NCBI GenBank assembly: GCA_900758845.1
Contig: CAAESW010000031.1
Location: forward strand, 1-19,857
DNA: 19,857 nt
Direction: 5' to 3'
From: an uncultured Collinsella sp.
GTDB taxonomy: Bacteria; Actinomycetota; Coriobacteriia; Coriobacteriales; Coriobacteriaceae
Part shown: positions 14,190-19,857 of the stretch, one piece after another
Layout: each line of letters starts with the position of its first letter
How positions within the stretch are numbered: the stretch's first letter is position 1
Notes under the pieces: model-generated
The model's database searches: none
What the model was told of the DNA's origin: nothing
Seen by the model: only the letters and a program-made list of their open reading frames with translations
Made by a program: the position numbers and the translations under genes

Positions 14190-15155
14190 CTAGCCCGTGT
14201 AGCGCTCGCGATAGGTGTTGCGCTTGGGTGCGGAGCCGTGGCTGCCGTGATGACGCGTGCGGCTGGCGGGTGTGTCTTGGGGCTTGCCGCCGTTGCGCTT
14301 GGCGCTCGCCTGCTTGGGCGGGATGCCGCCGCTTTTGAGGACCTGCACCTCGCGGTCGGTGAGCTCGCGCCACGAGCCCTTGGCCACGTTCTCGAGCTCC
14401 AGGCCGGCAAAGTTACAGCGATGCAAGCGGATCACCGGGTGGTGGATCTTGCTCAGCATGCGCTTAACCTGGTTTTTACGACCCTCGCGGATGATGACCT
14501 CCACGGCGGTGGTACCAGGCTTGACGCCCTGGGGAGCTACGGCCTCGGCCTCGTGCGCGGTGATGACGCGGCAGATTGCCGGCTGGCAGAGGCCGTCGTC
14601 GAGCTCGATGCCACGGCGGAGCGGGTCTAGATCGCGGTCGGTCAGTTGCCCGTCCACGAGTGCCTGGTAGGTCTTGTAGACGTGCTTGCTGGGGTGCAGC
14701 AGGTCCTGCGACAGGTCGCCGTCGGTGGTAAAGAGCAAAAGGCCCGTGGTGTCGCGGTCCAGGCGACCCACCGGGAAGAGCCCCGGAAATCGGTCGCGCG
14801 GAACCAAGTCCGCCACACAGGGGCGCTCCTGCGGGTCGCTCATGGTGGTAAGGTAGCCGGTCGGCTTGTAGAGCATCAGGTACACGGCGCCCTGGTTGAG
14901 CTTGACCGGCATGCCGTCGACCTCGATACGGTCGCGGTCGACATCGACCTTGGTGCCCAGCTCGGTCGCGACCTCGCCGTTTACCGTCACACGACCAGCG
15001 GTCATCAGGTCCTCCGAACCGCGGCGGCTCGCCACGCCCGCGCGCGCCAAAAAGCGCTGCAGGCGCATGGTGTGCGGGTAGACGTGCTGGGCGTCGGTTG
15101 CGGGTACTGCGTTGCCCACGGCGCGCGTCTCCCCTGCTTCGTTAGTCCTCGTCAT
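14190..15155 (-). CDS. rluB: RluB-type rRNA pseudouridine synthase
   Basis: This enzyme probably makes a pseudouridine in 23S rRNA (RluB/RsuA group). The 321 residues comprise a 29-residue extension without similarity, an S4 RNA-binding domain from about 30 (MRLQRFLARAGVASRRGSED), the catalytic domain with Asp133 in VGRLDRDTTGLLLFTTDG, REGRKNQVKRM (223-233), and a basic, low-complexity tail from about 278. GGAGG lies 6 nt before ATG 15155, which overlaps the end of scpB by 14 nt; the S4-proximal Met (15068) has no ribosome binding site. RluB rather than RsuA or RluF is inferred from the scpB neighbourhood. Confidence 0.92.
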   Translation of the reverse strand: MTRTNEAGETRAVGNAVPATDAQHVYPHTMRLQRFLARAGVASRRGSEDLMTAGRVTVNGEVATELGTKVDVDRDRIEVDGMPVKLNQGAVYLMLYKPTGYLTTMSDPQERPCVADLVPRDRFPGLFPVGRLDRDTTGLLLFTTDGDLSQDLLHPSKHVYKTYQALVDGQLTDRDLDPLRRGIELDDGLCQPAICRVITAHEAEAVAPQGVKPGTTAVEVIIREGRKNQVKRMLSKIHHPVIRLHRCNFAGLELENVAKGSWRELTDREVQVLKSGGIPPKQASAKRNGGKPQDTPASRTRHHGSHGSAPKRNTYRERYTG

Positions 15156-15870
15156 GCATATCCTCCGAGGTCTCGTCGACGACCAGGGCCTCAAAGTCCT
15201 CGACTGCCTCAACATCTTCAACATCGGTATCGAGCAGTTCGCGCTCTTCGTCCAGGTCCTCGGCTTGCTCCTCGAGCGTGGACTGAATACTGCGGCCGCT
15301 CAGGCGCTCGCGGATAAACTGACGCGACTGCTCGTCGGGGGCAAACTGCTCCAGGTCGGGCAGGTCGCGGGTGGAGCGCAGACCGAACTTTTCCAAGAAG
15401 GCGTTGGTCGTGCCGTAGATGATGGCCTGACCGCGCTGGGGGTCGCGGCCGAGCTCACGCACCAGGCCCTTGTCCACGAGCGACGCGATGACGCCGTCGG
15501 AGTTGACGCCGCGGATGCCCTTGACCACCTCGCGCGTCACGGGCTGGTGGTAGGCGATGACGGCCAGGGTCTCGAGCGCCGCCTGCGACAGCTTTTGCGT
15601 GTCCCAGCTCAACACGTAGGCCTCGACCACGTCGTGGTAGGCGGGGTGCGTGAACAGGCGCCAGCCGCCGGCGACCTCGCGCAACTGAAAGCCGCGGTTG
15701 GCCTCCTCGTACTCAACTTTGAGCTCGGCGAGCAGCGACGCGCACTCGCCCGGGGCGATATCCAGTGCGCCGGCCAGCGCGGGCGCACTCACCGGGTCGC
15801 TCGACACCAGCAGCAGCGCCTCGAGAGCGCCTTTGAGGCTGTTTGCATCCAGCGTGGAAAGGGTTGACAT
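15142..15870 (-). CDS. scpB: Segregation and condensation protein B
   Basis: This is the winged-helix kleisin-associated subunit of the SMC-ScpAB condensin complex. The 242 residues contain two winged-helix regions, with GGWRLFTHPAYHDVVE (68-83), LSQAALETLAVIAYHQPVTR (94-113) and GVIASLVDKGLVRELGR (126-142). The C-terminal about 45 residues are strongly acidic (Asp/Glu-rich, ending DMHDED) and extend the protein beyond the usual about 200 residues. AGGAG lies 8 nt upstream of the start. It sits 11 nt after scpA and overlaps rluB. Confidence 0.96.
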   Translation of the reverse strand: MSTLSTLDANSLKGALEALLLVSSDPVSAPALAGALDIAPGECASLLAELKVEYEEANRGFQLREVAGGWRLFTHPAYHDVVEAYVLSWDTQKLSQAALETLAVIAYHQPVTREVVKGIRGVNSDGVIASLVDKGLVRELGRDPQRGQAIIYGTTNAFLEKFGLRSTRDLPDLEQFAPDEQSRQFIRERLSGRSIQSTLEEQAEDLDEERELLDTDVEDVEAVEDFEALVVDETSEDMHDED

Positions 15871-15881
15871 GGTTGCGGCTC

Positions 15882-16691
15882 CTATTCGGTGAGCTCGGGG
15901 CCCTCGCCGGGCACGTATGCCTCGGCGCCCTCGACGCGGTTGATGCGGATGGTTCCAAAGATCTCGTCTTGGCTCAGCGTGAGCGAGCCGCGTTTGGCGA
16001 GCTCCAGCATGGCCAGGAAGGTGACGACGAGCTGCTCGGTGGTGGCATCGCCGTCTAACAGCTCGCGGAAGGTGCAGGTTTGGTGTGCCATGGTAAAGCG
16101 GTCGACCGAGGCCACCGTCAGGTCGAGCGGCACGCGATGCGGAGCTACGTGCTCGGCCTCCAGCAGGAAGGTCTGTCGCTTGCCGTCCAGGTCGGCGCAG
16201 ATGACGGCGAGGCCGCGCAGGGTGATACCGGCCAGATAGTCGGGCATGAGCCCCAGGAACTCGGGATCGGGGCCGGCCACACGCGGGTGCATGCGGCTTT
16301 CGGCCTGCATGCGGGCACCGAGGGCCGCAGCCGCACCTTTAAACTGCTTGTAGGCAATCAGGCGCTGGATCAGGACCTCGCGCAGGGCGTCGCCGTCGAG
16401 CGCGCTGAGCTCCTCGAGGTCTTCGTCGAACTCGTCATCGTCATCGACTTTGCGCGGGGCCTCCTGCGGCACCAGAGAGGCGGCCTTGATGTCCAAAAGG
16501 GTTGCCGCGACCAGCAAAAAGTCGCTCGCCACGTCTAAGTCCAGCGCCTCGATGCGTTCGGCCTCGGCAAGGTACTGCTCGGCCACCTCGCTAATGGAGA
16601 TGGCGCCGATATCTACTTTTTGGCGGGTTACCAGCTGCAGCAGCAGGTCGAACGGTCCGCTGTAGACCTGCGTCGACACGCGATACGACAT
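15882..16691 (-). CDS. scpA: Segregation and condensation protein A (kleisin)
   Basis: This kleisin bridges the SMC heads in chromosome condensation. The 269 residues start with the typical YSGPFDLLLQLVTRQKVDI and ISEVAEQYL, then DFLLVAATLLDIKAASLVP, an acidic linker (about 83-97), and a C-terminal winged helix with TFLAMLELAKRGSLTLSQDEIFGTI. AAAGGAGG lies 6 nt before the start. Upstream is an 84-nt gap that holds a short GCGCC/GGCGC hairpin without a T-run, so it is not a terminator; a promoter may lie here but no clear one was found. Confidence 0.96.
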   Translation of the reverse strand: MSYRVSTQVYSGPFDLLLQLVTRQKVDIGAISISEVAEQYLAEAERIEALDLDVASDFLLVAATLLDIKAASLVPQEAPRKVDDDDEFDEDLEELSALDGDALREVLIQRLIAYKQFKGAAAALGARMQAESRMHPRVAGPDPEFLGLMPDYLAGITLRGLAVICADLDGKRQTFLLEAEHVAPHRVPLDLTVASVDRFTMAHQTCTFRELLDGDATTEQLVVTFLAMLELAKRGSLTLSQDEIFGTIRINRVEGAEAYVPGEGPELTE

Positions 16692-16775
16692 CTTCGACCT
16701 CCTTTGACGGCGCCTTCGCGGCGCGGTTTGGGTGCATGTTGCGACCGTTTTGCACGATCGACCTGTAAGTTTACC
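16692..16775 (-). other. 84-nt gap between the M50 protease gene and scpA
   Basis: This is the largest gap in the minus-strand run. It contains a 5-bp GC hairpin (16710-16714 with 16720-16724) close to the scpA ribosome binding site and a GTGCAAAACG stretch, but no T-run and no convincing promoter pair. It is the most plausible place for an internal promoter driving scpA and the genes after it. Confidence 0.4.
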
Positions 16776-17459
16776 TTAGATGCCGGCGATTGCGAAGTTG
16801 AGCAACTGCTCAGCTAGCGGATACACGGTAACGTCGAAATAACGGCCGATCACATCGATGCCGGTCCACATGGGCAGCAGGTAGAGCACCAGGATGAGGA
16901 TGGGCATAGCGTATTGTTGTAGACGGTAATAGTTGTTGAGCGCCTTGCCATTGAGGAAGGGCACGATGATCGACGAGCCGTCGAGCGGCGGAATCGGAAT
17001 GAGGTTAAAGAACGCGAGCGACAGGTTGACCACGATAAACGTGGCGCCAAAGTTCATGATCTGTGATGCCAGGGCAAAGGACATGCTGGCATAGAGGTTG
17101 CCGTATGCCGCATGCATGAGGGCGGCCGCGAGGCACGCGAGCGCGATGTTCGATGCGGGGCCTGCTGCGCTCACCAGGACCTCATCGCGCTTGGGGTGCT
17201 TGAGGTTGTTGAGGTAGACGGGCACGGGCTTGGCGAAGGCGAACACCGGGCCGCCGGCGGCAAGCATGAGCAGCGGCAAGATGATGGTGCCAAACGGGTC
17301 GATATGGTTGAGCGGGTTGAGCGAGACGCGGCCGCGCGATCGGGCCGTCTTATCGCCGAGTGCCCAGGCCGCGGCGGCGTGCGCACTCTCGTGGATGACG
17401 ATGCCCACGATGACGGCGACGGCGCTGGCGAGCAGGTTCATGATGTAGCTGCTGGACAT
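16776..17459 (-). CDS. Site-2 protease family membrane metallopeptidase (M50)
   Basis: This 227-residue polytopic protein belongs to the short M50 group. The zinc motif HESAH (23-27) lies in the first hydrophobic helix, and NLIPIPPLDGS (152-162) supplies the third ligand Asp160. About five or six hydrophobic segments are seen and no PDZ domain. Such proteins precede scpA in many Gram-positive genomes; their substrate is mostly unknown. GGGGAG lies 4 nt before the start. The small membrane protein gene ends 9 nt upstream, so the two are probably co-translated. Confidence 0.93.
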   Translation of the reverse strand: MSSSYIMNLLASAVAVIVGIVIHESAHAAAAWALGDKTARSRGRVSLNPLNHIDPFGTIILPLLMLAAGGPVFAFAKPVPVYLNNLKHPKRDEVLVSAAGPASNIALACLAAALMHAAYGNLYASMSFALASQIMNFGATFIVVNLSLAFFNLIPIPPLDGSSIIVPFLNGKALNNYYRLQQYAMPILILVLYLLPMWTGIDVIGRYFDVTVYPLAEQLLNFAIAGI

Positions 17460-17468
17460 GGCGCTCCC

Positions 17469-17765
17469 CTAGCGGACGCGGCGCGAGGCGCGCGTGAGCA
17501 GGTAGTCGGCCACAAACAGGATGACGGCCACGATGGCGTAATCCAGGCGGAAGACGCCGCCAAAGGGCGACGTAATGACGCCGTATCCGGCGATGGCGCT
17601 CGGTAGCGCGCGCGAAAGCTCAACGACAAAGCCGACGATCTGCAACTTGGCGGTGAGGCCGCTAAAGCACAGCAGCACGGTCATCGCGCTCATAAAGATG
17701 CCGCAGATGCGGCACGCGATGGCGATGATGCTCATCGCCACGGCAGCGGCCTTACGAGAGTTCAC
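17469..17765 (-). CDS. Small hypothetical membrane protein
   Basis: This 98-residue protein is not recognised. It starts at GTG 17765, supported by GAGGAG 7 nt upstream, and overlaps the end of the ABC-F gene by 14 nt; the longer ATG frame upstream lies inside that gene in another frame and is not credible. Hydrophobic segments are at about 8-36, 41-64 and 74-91, with a basic C-terminus (TRASRRVR). It contains no conserved catalytic motif. Its tight position before the M50 protease suggests co-expression, so it could be a partner or substrate, but that is inference only. Confidence 0.75.
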   Translation of the reverse strand: MNSRKAAAVAMSIIAIACRICGIFMSAMTVLLCFSGLTAKLQIVGFVVELSRALPSAIAGYGVITSPFGGVFRLDYAIVAVILFVADYLLTRASRRVR

Positions 17766-19785
17766 GCGCGGTCTCCTCTTCGATCTGGGTGGAAAGTTCC
17801 AGCCATTCGTCCTCCAGCTTGGGTAGCTCTTGCTTAAGGCCGTTATATTCCCCCAGCGCGGCGTTGAACTTGTCCTGATCGGCATAAAGCTCTTCGCTTG
17901 CCATCAATTCCATAAGCTCGTCATAGCGGGCGCGCTTTTTGTCGAGCTCTGCCTCGATCTTCTTGAGCTGGTTGCGCACGCCCTTGAGCTTTTTGTTGAG
18001 TGCGGCGCGGGCCTGGGCCTCGGCGCGCTTTTGCTCCTTGGTCTTTTTGCCCTCGGCAGGTTTGGGGGTGGCGGCGGGCGCATCGGGCTGGGCCGCGGCG
18101 ACCTTGGCGGACTTGGCCGTGGCCGGTGCGCTCTCCCCTGCCGCCTCGGCGGCGGCGCGGGCCGCGAGGTCCTCGCGCTTGTAGAGGTAGTAGTCGTAGT
18201 CGCCGTCATAGACCGTGACCTTACCATCGCGGATGTCGATGATGCGGTTGGCCACGGCGCGTACCAGGTGCTCGTCGTGGCTGATCAGCACGATAGTGCC
18301 GGGGAAGTTTTGCAGGGCGTTCTCGAGCATGTCCACCGAGTCGATGTCCAGGTGGTTGGTGGGCTCGTCCAGGCACAGGAGCGCCTCGGGGGCCACGAGC
18401 ATCTTAGCCAGCGCCAGACGCGCCTTTTCGCCGCCGGAAAGGACGCGTACCTGCTTTTCGATTGCGTCGTTGTCGCTAAACAGGAAGGCGCCCAGCAGGC
18501 TGCGCTGCTGCGGCACGGTCCACTTGGGCGTGACGGTGTCGATCTCTTGCAGGACGGTATTGGACTCGGTCATGCCCTCGAGTGCGTGCTGGGCGTAGTA
18601 GGCCACGCCCACGTTGGTGCCCAGGTCCCGGGTGCCGGTGGTGGGCGGCTCCAGGCCGGCGAGGATCTTCATGAGCGTGGACTTGCCGGCGCCGTTGGGG
18701 CCGACGAGCGCCACGTGCTCGCCGCGGTAAAGCTTGAGGTCGATGTCGCTGTAGATGTGCTTTTCGCCGTAGGACTTGGATACACCCTCGAGGCCCACGA
18801 CCATGTCGCCGGAGCGCGGCGGATCGGGGAACTTAAAGTCGATGTGCTTGTGGCCCTCGGGCAGGATGACGAGCTCCTTTTTGATCTGCTCGATCTTGCG
18901 GATGCGCTCCTGCGCCTGAGCTGCCTTGGTGGGCTTGTAGCGGAACTTGTCGACGAAGACCTGCATGTGGGCGATGTCGCGCTCCTGGGCGGCGCGCTTG
19001 GCGCGCATCTGCTCCAGGTTGTCCTCGCGCTGCTTGAGGTAGCTGCTGTAGTTGCCGGTGTAGGTGGTCACGCGACGGTTCTCGAGTGCGGCCACGTGGT
19101 CGACGCAGGCGTCCATAAAGGCTCGGTCGTGGCTGACGATGAGGACGGCGCCGTCGTAGTTGGCGATAAAGCCGCGCAGCCATTGGACGCTCTCGAGGTC
19201 CAGGTGGTTGGTGGGCTCGTCCAGAAGCAGCAGGTCGGGGTGGCGCAGGAAGAGCTTGGCCAGCGCGATGCGCATCTGCCAGCCGCCCGAGAACTCAGAG
19301 CACGGGCGCTCAAAGTCGGTGACCTTAAAGCCCAGGCCGGACAGGATTTTGCGGGCGTTGCTCTCGAGCTCGTAGCCGCCCAGGTGCTCAAAGCGGTCCT
19401 GGACTTGACCGTACTCGTTAAGGAGCGCGTCGACGTCCTTGCCCTGCTCGGAGAGCTCGGTGATCTGGGCCTGCAGCTCGTTGGCGCGCTCGCCCATGCG
19501 GCGAATTTCCTTGGCGGCCGCCATTACCTCGGCAAGGATGGTGGTGTCCTTGTGCTCCAGGTTGGTTTCTTGCTCTAGATAGCCTACCTGGCAGTCCTTG
19601 GCGTACTGGACCTGGCCGGCGTCGGGGCTGTCGATGCCCATGATGATTTTGAGCATGGTGGTTTTGCCGGCGCCGTTGGGTCCCACGAGCGCAAAGCGCT
19701 CGCCGGGGTTGATCTGGAAGGACGCGCCGCTAAAGAGGACGCGCGCGCCGAAGCTTTTTTCGATCTTGTCGACCAGGAGGATCAT
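17752..19785 (-). CDS. ABC-F family ATP-binding protein
   Basis: This 677-residue protein has two ATPase domains and no membrane segments, as in the ABC-F translation factors that act at the ribosomal E-site. Walker A motifs are GPNGAGKT (35-42) and GPNGAGKS (362-369), signatures SGGW (166-169) and SGGE (450-453), and Walker B regions end in DEPTNHLD in both halves. The interdomain linker (about 245-325) is rich in Arg, Lys and Gln. After an Ala/Pro-rich stretch (541-580) comes a C-terminal coiled coil (about 581-675) of the Uup/YdiF kind. AAAGGCGG lies 4 nt before the start. Whether it is a housekeeping or an antibiotic-protection factor cannot be told, but the conserved setting favours housekeeping. 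Confidence 0.94.
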   Translation of the reverse strand: MILLVDKIEKSFGARVLFSGASFQINPGERFALVGPNGAGKTTMLKIIMGIDSPDAGQVQYAKDCQVGYLEQETNLEHKDTTILAEVMAAAKEIRRMGERANELQAQITELSEQGKDVDALLNEYGQVQDRFEHLGGYELESNARKILSGLGFKVTDFERPCSEFSGGWQMRIALAKLFLRHPDLLLLDEPTNHLDLESVQWLRGFIANYDGAVLIVSHDRAFMDACVDHVAALENRRVTTYTGNYSSYLKQREDNLEQMRAKRAAQERDIAHMQVFVDKFRYKPTKAAQAQERIRKIEQIKKELVILPEGHKHIDFKFPDPPRSGDMVVGLEGVSKSYGEKHIYSDIDLKLYRGEHVALVGPNGAGKSTLMKILAGLEPPTTGTRDLGTNVGVAYYAQHALEGMTESNTVLQEIDTVTPKWTVPQQRSLLGAFLFSDNDAIEKQVRVLSGGEKARLALAKMLVAPEALLCLDEPTNHLDIDSVDMLENALQNFPGTIVLISHDEHLVRAVANRIIDIRDGKVTVYDGDYDYYLYKREDLAARAAAEAAGESAPATAKSAKVAAAQPDAPAATPKPAEGKKTKEQKRAEAQARAALNKKLKGVRNQLKKIEAELDKKRARYDELMELMASEELYADQDKFNAALGEYNGLKQELPKLEDEWLELSTQIEEETARELS

Positions 19786-19816
19786 GGTGCCGCCTTTGAC
19801 CTTGTGTGCCTATATG

Positions 19817-19844
19817 AAAAAAGGCCCCAACTTGCGTTGGAGCC
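19817..19844 (-). terminator. Intrinsic terminator of a gene beyond the right edge
   Basis: On the minus strand GGCTCCAAC pairs with GTTGGGGCC (one G-T wobble) around GCAA, followed by six T. It ends a transcript from outside the window and lies only about 31 nt before the ABC-F start codon, leaving little room for a promoter between them. Confidence 0.88.
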
Positions 19845-19857
19845 TCATTCAATGCTC

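Noticed and set aside
16705..16730. GC hairpin upstream of scpA as a terminator
   Set aside because: The stem is only 5 bp and no T-run follows on the minus strand.
17830..19578. 582-residue plus-strand frame opposite the ABC-F gene
   Set aside because: The antisense protein is a Leu/Val/Gly-rich mirror of the ABC-F codons; the minus-strand gene has both Walker motifs and signatures.

Overview
The window looks like a chromosome segment from a high-GC Gram-positive bacterium of the class Coriobacteriia, most likely Collinsella or a close relative. This is inferred from GC-rich codon use, strong AAAGGAGG-type ribosome binding sites, the protein character and the gene order; no rRNA or marker gene is present to confirm it.

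Left part (1-2550) is accessory. It carries two tandem plus-strand paralogues encoding secreted proteins. The first is cut by the left edge. The second is complete and starts with a textbook Flp/Tad-type prepilin leader (G|QSIIEY plus a hydrophobic helix), a Gly-rich linker and a large C-terminal domain resembling DUF6273. Each gene ends in an intrinsic terminator followed by the same roughly 110-bp element. The second gene has a run of ten G in its leader, with two staggered ATG codons just upstream, which is a strong candidate phase-variation switch. The paralogues are nearly identical in their middle part but divergent toward the C-terminus. An AT-richer spacer with degenerate hairpin repeats then separates them from a minus-strand tRNA-Pro(GGG), whose 3' end faces this accessory block.

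Right part (2551-19785) is conserved housekeeping DNA, all on the minus strand. In transcription order (right to left): ABC-F ATPase, small membrane protein, M50 protease, scpA, scpB, an RluB-type pseudouridine synthase, cmk, plsC, ispH, a DUF512/radical-SAM protein, der, plsY, gpsA, rpe, a NifS-type cysteine desulfurase, a Nif3-like protein, a coiled-coil zinc-ribbon protein, coaBC, tRNA-Pro, and then a terminator. Genes are packed with gaps of 0-20 nt or overlaps (two of the ATGA type); the only larger gaps are 66 and 84 nt, and no terminator is visible inside the 17-kb run. Functionally it links chromosome segregation (ScpAB), translation and ribosome assembly (ABC-F, Der, RluB, tRNA), phosphatidic acid synthesis (GpsA, PlsY, PlsC), isoprenoids (IspH), pyrimidine nucleotides (Cmk), Fe-S/sulfur supply (NifS) and CoA synthesis (CoaBC). 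Several listed starts differ from the longest reading frame because ribosome binding sites, overlaps and conserved N-termini support internal starts.

The best candidate for an undescribed system is the tandem Flp-leader/DUF6273 cassette array, with its poly-G switch, its repeated post-gene element and its position next to a tRNA.
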